A DNA stretch of 54,179 bases from UBA1723 sp018066165 (GTDB lineage Bacteria; Bacteroidota; Bacteroidia; Bacteroidales; Paludibacteraceae): positions 1 through 54,179 of the forward strand of contig JAGHRX010000099.1 in NCBI GenBank assembly GCA_018066165.1, written 5' to 3'. How positions within the stretch are numbered: position 1 is the first letter of the stretch; each line of letters starts with the position of its first letter. Under the pieces are notes generated by a model. It did no database searches. It worked only from the letters and a program-made list of their open reading frames with translations, and was not told where the DNA came from. The position numbers were made by a program, and so were the translations under genes. Positions 25,402 through 34,800 of the stretch are shown piece by piece.

Positions 25402-25409
25402 TATATTTG
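25402..25409 (+). promoter_or_regulatory. Promoter -7 element for tamL
   Basis: TATATTTG on the plus strand, 28 bases before the tamL ATG. Confidence 0.55.
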
Positions 25410-25437
25410 CAAAACCTTTGCTGAAAGGTTAAAATAT

Positions 25438-27789
25438 ATGAAAAAAGCGTATTTTTTAATATTTGCATTATATATAGTCCTTTTCTCCGCTTGTTCGCCC
25501 GTGAAGTACGTGGCGGATGGCGACTATTTGCTCGATGATGTGAGGATGGACATTAAGAATACGCAGCTGAAAAACAACGACGCGGAGTCGTATGTCCGTC
25601 AGCAGCCTAACCTTAAAATCTTCGGACTTTTCCGTGCTCACCTCCGTCTCTATAGCCTTTCCAGAAAAGATTCTATTAAGAGCAACGGTCGTGTCAGACA
25701 TCTGGGACGTGCTCTTCGTAAGATGGGTGAGCCGCCTGTGATCTACAATTCGATGATGCGTATCCAGTCGGAACGACAGATTGAAAAGTACTATCGAGCC
25801 AAGGGCTTCATGAATGCCAAGGCTTCTTCCGACGTGGAATATAAAAAGAAACGTGCGGTGGTGACTTATCATGTCGACGAGGGTGTGCCGTTCGTTATCA
25901 ATAATATAGACTATGACTACCGTGGCGATACTGCGATTAAAAAAATTGTGGAGACGGATAGGTTCTATGAGTCGAAACTGAAGAATGGTATGCTCTTCGA
26001 TAGTGATGAACTTGATGCTGAGCGTAACAATATGTCGAGCCTGTTGCGACGTCGCGGATATTTCTATTTTACCAAGGATTATATTTCCTACACTGCCGAC
26101 ACTACCGTCGGCGACCATAAGGTGGATATTACTTTGGAACTGAAGCCATTTTCGAAAACTCAGTCGGATGGCTCACGCGTCGACGTGCCTCACGCGCAAT
26201 ATAAGATTGCGGATATCTCCGTCGTCACTCTTGATAAGCCGATAGTGTCGCAAACGGAACTCTTGCAGTACGACAGTGTAAGGTCGGAGGAGGGTATCTT
26301 GATTAAGTATATGTACAAACCGTTCCTAAGATCATCTGTGATTGAAGACAATATTATTTTTGGGGCAGGTGATATGTACAACTCCTACCGCTCCGATTTC
26401 ACATTGTCGAAATTCAACTCTTTGGGAATCGTCCGTGCCGCTTATGTCAATTTTGTCGACAAACACAACGATGAGAATGAGGTTGATTGCCAGATCACAC
26501 TGTCTCCTACAAAGACAAAGTCTGTTTCTGCCAATGTCGAGGCTACAATCACGTCGCTGCACGATTTCGGATTTGGAGGTACGCTTGGCTGGAGCCATCA
26601 TAACATTTTCCGTGGTTCGGAGAGGCTCTCTTTTAAATTGAGCTATTCACAGGAGGCTGTCAGTGGAATTATTCTGACGAGTGACAGCACCAATAAAATC
26701 CGTGATTATGGGGCAAGTGTCACTCTTACTATCCCACGAGTGATGTTCCCATTCCTAAGCCGCGATTTCAAACGTCGTATCAATGCGAGCACAGAGCTCG
26801 ACGCCTCCTTCAATATCCAGAGAATGGGTTACAAGCGCGATCAGCTAAGTTTTGGTTGGAAGTATATGTGGCAGCGACGTCGCTTCTATAATTATACTAT
26901 CGACTTCCTCGACTATAATCTTGTGAGGATGGCTGAGGCTGATTCTTTCCGCGCAAGATATTTCAATGATCACTCCAATCCGATTTTGCTTTACAACTAT
27001 ACCGACCACCAGATTCTTTGCACGGGTTTCACCTATACGTTTGACAACATGTTGAGCCAACGAGTGTTAGACAAGAAACTCTTTAAGGCAAGTTTTGAGA
27101 CAGGAGGAAATATGTTCCGTCTGTTCCGTAATGTCTTCAACTACGACAGGGATTCGATTGGAGGTCAGGATTTGATTTTTGGTGTCCCTTATTCCCAGTA
27201 TGTCAAAACAGAGTTGGAATATGCTTTCAACCAGTATATCAACGAGAAATGCCGAATGGCCTACCATGCCAAGGCTGGTGTGGCTGTCCCGTATGGCAAT
27301 TCCAAAGGTGTGCCATTTGAGAAACGTTTCTACGGAGGCGGTGCGAGTGGCGTGAGAGGTTGGGCTGTCCGCACACTCGGACCTGGAAAATATTCCAATG
27401 AAGACTATTTGGCTCAGACTGGAGATATCAACCTTTTGCTGAATCTCGAGTATAGAATCAAATTGTTCTGGAAACTTGAACTTGCCACATTCTTGGACGG
27501 TGGAAATGTCTGGACGATTGATGATTATCCAGACCAGCAGGGAGGAGTGTTCGATATCAAAGAGTTTTATAAGCAGATTGCGTTGGCTGGTGGAGCCGGA
27601 TTGAGACTTGATTTCTCATATTTCTTGATTCGTTTCGATTTGGGAATGAAAATACATGATCCAAGCCGAATCGACGATGGCTCAGAGTGGCGTATAAACC
27701 ATCACAGGTGTGATGAATCGAAATGTCCTGTGAGAATGAATTGGAAAGACGATTTCGCCTTCCATTTCGCTGTCGGATACCCATTTTAA
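25438..27789 (+). CDS. tamL: Omp85-family lipoprotein TamL
   Basis: 783 residues. Signal peptide with lipobox FSAC (Cys19), then VKYVADGDYLL, typical of Bacteroidota TamL. N-terminal POTRA-like regions (about 30-370) and a C-terminal Omp85 beta-barrel with the conserved segment KRFYGGGASGVRGWAVRTLGPG (about 625-646), ending in Phe (FAVGYPF) as barrel proteins do. TamL replaces TamA as the outer-membrane partner of TamB in this phylum. Its partner gene tamB is 6 kb away in the same window, on the opposite strand. Confidence 0.93.
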   Translation: MKKAYFLIFALYIVLFSACSPVKYVADGDYLLDDVRMDIKNTQLKNNDAESYVRQQPNLKIFGLFRAHLRLYSLSRKDSIKSNGRVRHLGRALRKMGEPPVIYNSMMRIQSERQIEKYYRAKGFMNAKASSDVEYKKKRAVVTYHVDEGVPFVINNIDYDYRGDTAIKKIVETDRFYESKLKNGMLFDSDELDAERNNMSSLLRRRGYFYFTKDYISYTADTTVGDHKVDITLELKPFSKTQSDGSRVDVPHAQYKIADISVVTLDKPIVSQTELLQYDSVRSEEGILIKYMYKPFLRSSVIEDNIIFGAGDMYNSYRSDFTLSKFNSLGIVRAAYVNFVDKHNDENEVDCQITLSPTKTKSVSANVEATITSLHDFGFGGTLGWSHHNIFRGSERLSFKLSYSQEAVSGIILTSDSTNKIRDYGASVTLTIPRVMFPFLSRDFKRRINASTELDASFNIQRMGYKRDQLSFGWKYMWQRRRFYNYTIDFLDYNLVRMAEADSFRARYFNDHSNPILLYNYTDHQILCTGFTYTFDNMLSQRVLDKKLFKASFETGGNMFRLFRNVFNYDRDSIGGQDLIFGVPYSQYVKTELEYAFNQYINEKCRMAYHAKAGVAVPYGNSKGVPFEKRFYGGGASGVRGWAVRTLGPGKYSNEDYLAQTGDINLLLNLEYRIKLFWKLELATFLDGGNVWTIDDYPDQQGGVFDIKEFYKQIALAGGAGLRLDFSYFLIRFDLGMKIHDPSRIDDGSEWRINHHRCDESKCPVRMNWKDDFAFHFAVGYPF

Positions 27790-27871
27790 ATGCTAAATGC
27801 TGAATTGGAAATTCTACAATTGTTGGCATGTCCCGACAATTACGAATTATGAATTACGAATTATGAATTAT

Positions 27872-28549
27872 ATGCAAAAGGTAAATAAGACATTGGATCT
27901 CCATGAGAGAGTCCGTAGAGTGAAAGAGATGCTTCGTCTGTCGATGGACGGAAGCACAGCGGCAAGATTGCGTCATTTGGGATATAAGTTGGTTTTCGGC
28001 GTCACATATCCTCGTTTGAGAGAGTTGACGGTGGAGATCGAGCCAGATGCTGACCTTGCAGACAAATTGTGGGGATTGCGTCAGCGTGAGACAATGCTTA
28101 TTGCTACAATAATCATGCCGACGGAATGCTGCACACCTGAGATTGCAGACAAGTGGGTAGGGGAGGCATTCAACGAAGAGATTGCCGAGTATTTGTCTCG
28201 CAATCTGTTGATCCGCCTTGATTTTGCCGATGCTATTGTAGAAAAATTAGCGGGTGCGACGGAATGGCAGCAGACTCTTATCGGATATTCTCTACACTCC
28301 CGTCTGCTTATGAATGATAAGGAGAGCGACGCAATGATAGACAAGTATCTGTCGAAAGTCGTAGCTGATGTCCAGAAGACGGACACAAAAGCATTGGCAT
28401 CTATCGCTTTCTTCTTGAAGCAGGTGTCTCGACGCGAGTCATATCTCGACAGAGTTAAAACCCTCGTCGCAGAACTAAAAGAGTCGGAATCAATGTCGGC
28501 TAAATGGGTTGCGGAAGAAGTTGACACTTATATTGAGTATAGCTTGTAG
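27872..28549 (+). CDS. All-helical repeat protein, possibly DNA alkylation repair (AlkD-like)
   Basis: 225 residues from ATG 27872; an upstream start at 27797 would translate an AT-rich repetitive segment and is unlikely. Sequence is helical throughout and resembles the HEAT-like ALK repeats of AlkD/AlkC-type proteins, for example LWGLRQRETMLIATIIMPTECCTPEIADKW and ALASIAFFLKQVSRRESY. I do not see enough to assign catalytic residues. If AlkD-like it would excise N3/N7-alkylated purines. Preceded by ATTATGAATTACGAATT-type repetitive sequence and followed by a strong terminator. Confidence 0.6.
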   Translation: MQKVNKTLDLHERVRRVKEMLRLSMDGSTAARLRHLGYKLVFGVTYPRLRELTVEIEPDADLADKLWGLRQRETMLIATIIMPTECCTPEIADKWVGEAFNEEIAEYLSRNLLIRLDFADAIVEKLAGATEWQQTLIGYSLHSRLLMNDKESDAMIDKYLSKVVADVQKTDTKALASIAFFLKQVSRRESYLDRVKTLVAELKESESMSAKWVAEEVDTYIEYSL

Positions 28550-28640
28550 GGAAGATAAATAATTTGCTATCTTGGGTTGTCGTGTAAAACGAGAAGTGTC
28601 AGAGTTAAGGTTCAAAACATTTTATCAGATAATGGAAATA

Positions 28641-28675
28641 AGAGGGAATATCGATTTTAATATTCCCTCTTTTTT
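28641..28675 (+). terminator. Intrinsic terminator after the AlkD-like gene
   Basis: Perfect 11-bp arms AGAGGGAATAT/ATATTCCCTCT with an 8-base loop, followed by TTTTT. Confidence 0.85.
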
Positions 28676-28688
28676 AATTGCTCAATGA

Positions 28689-29126
28689 TTAGTCCATAGT
28701 CATGATAAACGAATTCTGAATGACTTCTCCAATAGGAGTGTCATCAATAAAAAGTTCATCCCAGATTTTAGTTGGATCATCAAATAATGCGATTATATCC
28801 CCTGCAGAGCAAGAAGATGGAAGACCATCTATTCCGGATTTTTCCATCTCTATTATACCATCCCAATATGGATTTGGGAAAATACGTCTGACTTCAATTG
28901 GAAATTTTTCTGTTTCAATTGTGTAGAATTGACGATCTTTAACATAATAGAATAGAATGTTGAATCCGACTATTTCAACAAAATATCTAAAAATTGATTC
29001 AGGATAATCAGATTGAGCATCTCGTTTTGATGATTCTGACCATCCTAAGTCATTTTTTCTGATTGATTTGTCTCCATTAATTCCGACTCGAAAAAAATTA
29101 GGAACTATGATTTCGTTTTCCATCAT
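28689..29126 (-). CDS. Hypothetical acidic protein, last gene of a three-gene operon
   Basis: 145 residues, no signal peptide, acidic, rich in Ile/Phe, ending DDTPIGEVIQNSFIMTMD. I recognise no family. Its ATG overlaps the stop of the gene at 29123-29524 by four bases, so the two are translationally coupled. Size, acidity and position right after a small basic protein are the pattern of an immunity or antidote protein, but this is inference only. Base composition is AT-rich relative to the flanking core genes. Confidence 0.65.
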   Translation of the reverse strand: MMENEIIVPNFFRVGINGDKSIRKNDLGWSESSKRDAQSDYPESIFRYFVEIVGFNILFYYVKDRQFYTIETEKFPIEVRRIFPNPYWDGIIEMEKSGIDGLPSSCSAGDIIALFDDPTKIWDELFIDDTPIGEVIQNSFIMTMD

Positions 29127-29524
29127 TTTTTGTTTTTAGAGTTATACATTAATGCTTTCTGAACTAATCTATTATCTCGACCGTTAAGAGCATGAAAATT
29201 TCTTGGATCGTGAGATTTTCGTCCTACTTGTCCGGTATGCCAGTAATGAACATGTGGAATTTCATTTGATTTGAAATCCACACTTTTTACCAATCTATGG
29301 TTACGAAAATAATAGATGTGCTCAATACACTTACTTTCTTTAGAGTATGCGTAATAGGTAGTGTTCGCTGTGTTGGAGTAAGTCGTAGTTGGATTATTAC
29401 TCTTTGTGTCGCATTGAATAATTTTGATCTTACCCAACATTCCTATGCAAGAATACTCTCGTTTTTCTGATGGAATTCCACCAGTGCGACCGTATTTTGG
29501 GTCAAAAGCTCCTCTACCTCCCAT
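29123..29524 (-). CDS. Small basic protein with MGGRG start and PHVHYWH motif
   Basis: 133 residues, basic, no signal peptide. Starts MGGRGAFDPKYGR; contains IEHIYYFRNHRLVKSVDF and a His-rich PHVHYWHTGQVGRKSHD segment (about 88-105). From memory this resembles small domains found alone or at the C-terminus of phage-type or polymorphic-toxin proteins; a nuclease-like role is conceivable from the HxH pattern but unproven. Middle gene of a tightly overlapping operon: its start overlaps the upstream DUF4417-like gene by 11 bases and its stop overlaps the downstream gene by four. Confidence 0.65.
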   Translation of the reverse strand: MGGRGAFDPKYGRTGGIPSEKREYSCIGMLGKIKIIQCDTKSNNPTTTYSNTANTTYYAYSKESKCIEHIYYFRNHRLVKSVDFKSNEIPHVHYWHTGQVGRKSHDPRNFHALNGRDNRLVQKALMYNSKNKK

Positions 29525-30248
29525 TTCTCATTCTATTAAAGCGTTCATGATTAAAATGATGTATATCAAGTTGGTCTGGAAATATTCCCATTATCCATTC
29601 GTTGATATCTCCGTAAAGAATAATAGCTTCTGGAGCTATTATTCTAAGCATTTCCTTTATGCCGTTCTTAAAATAGAAATGAGAACGTTCGTCTCTTAAT
29701 ACACCTATTGTAGATAGCATTACAACGCCGCCTTTTTCATAACCATCAAAACAAACTTCATAAGAATCGTTTGTAGACCATTTCATGACAGGCATTACCT
29801 TACAACCATGCTCTTGATAATAGAATGCGGTAGAATGACTTCTTAACGTATTTGCAATGACAAGGGATAAAGGGTCGGTTACCTTCATAGAAAAATCAGG
29901 TTCGGCGATAAAGGCGTACCTTGAAAACTTGTCTTGGTATTTTTCAGGATTGTCCGCAACGTCATCCAGTATGTAATCAAAAACAAATGTTGTAATTCCT
30001 GTAGTGTTAGAACCTATGTTGTTAACCTTATCAAGCGTTATCAACTTGTCTGGGATTGGACCAGTGTATTTTTTGATTTGTGGAATTCCATACTTCCCCT
30101 GAAAAAAAGCATTCGAGCAATGCTCCATGCCGAAATTTCGACTTTTTTTACGAACCCATATTTCATGGGATTTTTCAATTTTGATGTTTGAGACCGTCTC
30201 ATTTTCATATTCAGGAAACAAACTCAAATAATTATGATTCATTCGCAT
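29514..30248 (-). CDS. DUF4417-like protein
   Basis: 244 residues. The region from about 95 onward (FSRYAFIAEPDFSMKVTDPLSL, then STAFYYQEHGCKVMPVMKWS, CFDGYEKGGVVMLSTIGVLRD, MLRIIAPEAIILYGD) matches my memory of DUF4417, a family of unknown function frequent near mobile elements. No catalytic motif can be named. Start ATG 30248 (a second ATG is two codons later). First gene of a three-gene overlapping operon, expressed from a promoter about 100 bases upstream. Confidence 0.7.
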   Translation of the reverse strand: MRMNHNYLSLFPEYENETVSNIKIEKSHEIWVRKKSRNFGMEHCSNAFFQGKYGIPQIKKYTGPIPDKLITLDKVNNIGSNTTGITTFVFDYILDDVADNPEKYQDKFSRYAFIAEPDFSMKVTDPLSLVIANTLRSHSTAFYYQEHGCKVMPVMKWSTNDSYEVCFDGYEKGGVVMLSTIGVLRDERSHFYFKNGIKEMLRIIAPEAIILYGDINEWIMGIFPDQLDIHHFNHERFNRMRNGR

Positions 30249-30351
30249 ATTCTTTTATTTAAATGCGATTAATTACTGGTTATTGTTCTTTTTAGGAATA
30301 ATAACGTTAATTATTCAGCGATTATTTCACGATATATGCGACGATATGATG

Positions 30352-30369
30352 CAAAAATATATAATTTTG
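30352..30369. promoter_or_regulatory. Palindromic back-to-back promoter upstream of the DUF4417-like operon
   Basis: Minus strand TATTTTTG at 30352-30359 points into the operon, and plus strand TAATTTTG at 30362-30369 points away from it. The whole is an inverted repeat with arms ATGCAAAA/TTTTGCAT. No annotated gene lies on the plus strand downstream; a hairpin at 30439-30464 could end a short transcript. Confidence 0.45.
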
Positions 30370-30438
30370 CATTGATTATTTGGTTTGTCACATTGTCGTG
30401 TTCTAAGGAATGACGTTCAATCGCTGTACAAACGTATT

Positions 30439-30469
30439 GCCCATTTGTCTGCCAGGACGAATGGGTATT
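30439..30469 (+). terminator. Possible terminator hairpin between convergent transcripts
   Basis: CCCATTTGTC pairs with GACGAATGGG (one mismatch) across a short loop, followed by TATTTT on the plus strand. It lies 50 bases beyond the stop of the XRE-ImmA gene. Confidence 0.5.
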
Positions 30470-30515
30470 TTCATTCCATAATTAGTATCATTTTGTCATA
30501 AAACCTCCTTTCTTT

Positions 30516-31586
30516 TTAGTGGATTTCTCTTGATGAATCCGATTTAAACATAAATATATTAGTTTCAAAACTAACTCTTCCTAACACAATCCATTTGTTT
30601 ATGTGATATTTGTTGGCAAATTTTGTGAACTCTCTTTGTATTTCTTGTGGATTGTTCAACCTAACCATTGGCTGATCATCCCAAATTAATTCAGGAATCA
30701 ATACGTTGGCAGCAAAAGAATTCGCTTCGATTTCCTCTTTTGAGATTTTCTCTTCATCTGGATCTATGACATTGACTTTGCCAATTCTATTTTCCTGTAG
30801 ATGTAATTTCAGGTGTCCTACTTCATGAAGTATGGCAAAGGCAAGATTATCTATCCTATTAAAACGTTTAGTGACAACAATACATGGAATTCCATCTGAA
30901 TAAAATGAAAAACCATCAATAGAAGCATGAGGAACTTTTTCGACGATGCAAAATTTCACACCATAAGACGACAAAATTCTTGTGACTCTATTTATGGTGT
31001 TTTGATTGTCATTAAAAGCCAAACTTAATTCTCCAGCAAGAGTGTCACATGCAGACTTGTCGAATTTCCCATTCGGCATTGGAAGTTGAGATGCTTCATA
31101 CATGGCAATCAAAGACCATGTCGCAATCATTCTTTTGTCCAAACCTGTCTTTTCTGAGCGATGAAAATATCCTTGTACAGCTTTCCTCTGAATACTAATA
31201 GAATCAAAATTCAAATCGTTTTTGCAAAAATGCAATCGCTCTGTTGCTGACAATGTATTCACACCTAACTTCTTAAATAATAATTTTAAGTCATATAGCT
31301 CCTCATACGCCACAAGTTCAAGTTCTGCTTTATGATTCTCATCTTCTTCAATTGTTTTTGTTGCAACTTCAAAATCATATTCAGCTTGCAACTGAATCCA
31401 TTTAGAAGCAGGAATATCCAAAACGGACTCCAATTTCTCTGCCACTAATAGGCTGATGCTCCTTTTCCCTTTTATGATTTCAGAAAGATGTGATGGTTGC
31501 ATATCTATCATGCTAGCAAGATTTTTTTGAGTTGTCTTGCGAGCTATCAGTGCTTCCTTTAATATAAGACCTGGATGCTTAACCAT
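30516..31586 (-). CDS. XRE-family HTH regulator fused to ImmA/IrrE metallopeptidase
   Basis: 356 residues. N-terminal HigA/XRE-like helix-turn-helix (about 5-60: LILKEALIARKTTQKNLASMIDMQPSHLSEIIKGKRSIS), then a C-terminal ImmA/IrrE-type Zn-peptidase domain with HEVGH at 254-258 and a downstream Glu-rich EEIEANSFAANVLIP. Such fusions act as stress- or phage-responsive repressors or antitoxin-like regulators. Start at 31586 is chosen: conserved HTH sequence begins there, and the promoter at 31641-31648 overlaps the longer possible start at 31643. Divergent from the restriction-modification gene, whose expression it may control. Confidence 0.87.
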   Translation of the reverse strand: MVKHPGLILKEALIARKTTQKNLASMIDMQPSHLSEIIKGKRSISLLVAEKLESVLDIPASKWIQLQAEYDFEVATKTIEEDENHKAELELVAYEELYDLKLLFKKLGVNTLSATERLHFCKNDLNFDSISIQRKAVQGYFHRSEKTGLDKRMIATWSLIAMYEASQLPMPNGKFDKSACDTLAGELSLAFNDNQNTINRVTRILSSYGVKFCIVEKVPHASIDGFSFYSDGIPCIVVTKRFNRIDNLAFAILHEVGHLKLHLQENRIGKVNVIDPDEEKISKEEIEANSFAANVLIPELIWDDQPMVRLNNPQEIQREFTKFANKYHINKWIVLGRVSFETNIFMFKSDSSREIH

Positions 31587-31640
31587 TATGATATCTTTAC
31601 TTGTCAATGACAATCGTTCTTTGCCAACAAAAATAATTAT

Positions 31641-31648
31641 CAAATCTA
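31641..31648 (-). promoter_or_regulatory. Promoter -7 element for the XRE-ImmA gene
   Basis: TAGATTTG on the minus strand, 54 bases before the ATG at 31586. Confidence 0.5.
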
Positions 31649-31692
31649 ATATTCACAAGTTTTTGAAAATAATTGTTTGAAATTTCTTAAAA

Positions 31693-31715
31693 AAATTCCC
31701 GATATGTGGGAATTT
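31693..31715. promoter_or_regulatory. Palindrome in the XRE-ImmA / restriction gene control region
   Basis: Inverted repeat AAATTCCC/GGGAATTT with a 7-base spacer, about 45 bases upstream of the XRE-ImmA -7 element and 93 bases from the restriction-gene -7 element. Size and place fit an operator for a dimeric HTH protein; binding is not shown. Confidence 0.4.
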
Positions 31716-31807
31716 CTTGCTGCCTGATATGCGATTTTATTTGTATAGAATAATAAATATTTGATATTCGTATGGTGGATTTCCAACAATAAAATCAATA
31801 ATTTCTA

Positions 31808-31815
31808 TATCTTTG
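31808..31815 (+). promoter_or_regulatory. Promoter -7 element for the restriction-modification gene
   Basis: TATCTTTG on the plus strand, 27 bases before the ATG at 31843. Being upstream of that ATG and overlapping an in-frame TTG at 31813, it supports the later start. Confidence 0.6.
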
Positions 31816-31842
31816 CCCACAAAGTATAATTCAAGAACTGCC

Positions 31843-34800
31843 ATGATTAATACATACGCGCAGAATGTCTCCGCACTTTTCAAGACGGGAGTCACTACCG
31901 AACACTCGTTTCGTGGATATCTGCAAACTCTCCTTGAATCTTTGTTGCCAAATTATATGGCTGTGAATGAGCCAAAGCGTTCGGCTTGTGGTGCTCCTGA
32001 CTATGCACTGATTGACAAGAAAAATAAGATTCCATACGCTTACGTAGAGGCAAAAGATTTGTTTGATAATGATCTTCGTGGTGTGAATCCAAAGATCCAT
32101 AAGGAGCAATTCGACCGTTACAAAAAAGCACTCTCACATGTTTGTTTCACCGACTATCTTGAATTCCATTTTTATGTCGACGGTGAGGCTGTCGACTCTG
32201 TATGTTTGCTTGAACCAAATTCGAAGGGTGGATTCAACGTCGTCAACGAGGATAAATTCATCAGTGTGCTTCAGTCGTGGGCTGATTGCCCGATGCAGAA
32301 GATTACGTCGGCTTCACGTCTCGCTGAAATCATGGCCCATAAAGCCCAACTTCTTAAAGAGTCTACTCTAAAGACTTTGGAAACGGAAGAAAACTCTGAA
32401 ATCCATGATCAGTTCGCCACTTTTAAGCAGGTCTTAATTAATGACCTCACTGAAGCAAGTTTTGCCGATATCTATGCCCAGACCATTGCCTACGGAATGT
32501 TTGCCGCTCGTCTGCATGACAAAACTCCTGAAGATTTCAGCAGACAAGAGGCAGCGACTCTAATTCCAACGTCGAACCCATTTTTGAGGAGGATTTTCCA
32601 AAATATCGCAGGTTTCGACCTCGACTCTCGTGTCGCATGGATTGTAGATGATCTTGCCAAAGCTTTTGCCGCTACGGATATGGATAAAGTGATGGGAAGA
32701 TACCGTCAGAATGCGTTACACGAAGATCCGCTTATCCATTTCTATGAGGATTTCCTGGCCGCTTACGATAAAAATTTAAGAAAATCATGCGGAGTCTACT
32801 ATACGCCCCAATCTGTGGTTCGCTTTATAGTTCGTGCCGTCGACAATATTCTTATTAGAGATTTTGATTTTCCAGACGGGTTGGCTGACGACAAACAAGA
32901 GATTTATAAACTTAAGGATGCTATAGATAAGGAGTATACTAAGAAACTACACCGTGTGCAGATTCTTGATCCAGCCACTGGTACTGGCACATTTCTTGCT
33001 GAGACGGTGCGACAGATCTATAAGAAATTTGAGGGAAACGAAGGAATGTGGCCAAGCTATGTGGAGAGCGGATTACGTCCACGATTGAATGGTTTTGAAC
33101 TTCTTATGGCTCCGTACACCATCGCTCATCTTAAATTGGATATGCTGATGAATGGCGACGAGAATGCTCCGACGTCAAATAACAGAACAAGAATATTCCT
33201 TACCAACTCGCTTGAAGAGCATCATCGTGATGCGAACACATTGTTTGCAGCATGGTTGAGTGATGAGAGCAGACAGGCGGACAGCGTCAAGAGAGACTGC
33301 CCTGTGATGGTGATGATGGGAAATCCACCTTATTCTGTCTCTTCTCATAATGATGGAGATTGGATTAGAAATCTATTGTCGCATTATAAGAAAGATTTGA
33401 ATGAAAGAAATATTCAGCCTTTGAGCGACGATTATATCAAATTCATTCGTCTTGGCCAGCATTTTATAGAGAAGAACGGACAAGGAGTGCTTGGATATAT
33501 CAGCAACAATTCCTATTTGGATGGTTTGATTCATCGCCAGATGCGAAAGACACTGCTTGATGTGTTTGATGATATTTATATTGTGAATCTTCACGGCAAC
33601 AGCAAAAGAAAGGAGACTGCTCCAGATGGAGGAAAAGACGAGAATGTTTTCGATATTATGGTTGGCACAAACATTGGTATTTTTGTGAAGAGACCGAATA
33701 AATCATCAAAGAAAAAGAACGAGCCAGCCACAGTGCATTATCTTGACCTATATGGAGCAAGAAAGGATAAATACGATGAATTAGACAATTTGTCGTTGCC
33801 TGCTCTCGTAGAGACGCACGGACGTGCGTGTCAAGAAAAACATGCGTCTAATGAATGTCCTCAATGGAAGATTCTTGATTGTCCAGCCCCAAATTATTTC
33901 TTTGTTCCAAAAGACTTCGGTGCTCAGGAAGAATATGAGAAAGGATTGAAGATTGATGAATTGTTTAAGAATTTTAATTCGGGAATAAAAACACAAAGAG
34001 ATGATGCGTCGATATTCATTGATGAAAAATCTTGTTCTGATATGTTTTTAGATTGGCAAAATCTTTCAGTTGATGAATTAAAATATAAATATGGATTTAA
34101 TGATGTGAGGGATTGGCAAGTTGCTCTTGCTAAAAATGATGTCCTATCAAATAAAAGATTGTCTGATAAAATTACTTATAGACCTTTTGACAACAGAGTT
34201 TGTATTTATACAGGCAAAACAAAAGGGATAATGGGATATCCTAGATATAACTTTATGAAGCATATGTTTAACAGTAACATTTGCTTGACAATAACTCGTC
34301 AAACTTCAACAGATTGGAGACATTGTTTGATTATTGATTGTATTGCAGATATGTGCACCATTTCTGCTCGGTCAAAAGAAGGCTCTTATCTTTTCCCTCT
34401 CTACCTCTACGATGAGGCTGGTGGACGTCATTTGAATATCAAGGAAGAGATGTTAGGCGGACGAAACGCAGAGGAGTTTTTTGCTTATATCTATGCTGTG
34501 CTTCACTCTCCAAGCTACAGGGAGAAGTATAAAGAGTTTTTGAAGATAGATTTTCCCCGTATTCCTCAGCCTACGGATGAAAAAGAGTATAAGAGACTTG
34601 TGGATTTGGGAAATGAACTGATCGATCTGCATCTGATGCGAGCAAGTTTGCCAATGGCATCACTGCCTAAATTCCCAAAAGCAGGAAGCAACGAAGTGGA
34701 GATCCCGAAATATGTGGATGGATGCGTTTGGATAAACAATGAGCAATATTTCTCTGGAGTAAGTGAGACAGCGTGGGGCTTTTATGTAGGAGGTTATCAG

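Noticed and set aside
27797..27871. N-terminal extension of the AlkD-like protein
   Set aside because: It translates AATTATGAATTACG-type repetitive intergenic DNA of a kind seen elsewhere in the window.
28689..30248. Prophage remnant
   Set aside because: The DUF4417-like and MGGRG proteins recall phage neighbourhoods, but no integrase, terminase, capsid or tail gene is present and the three frames are intact and overlapping.
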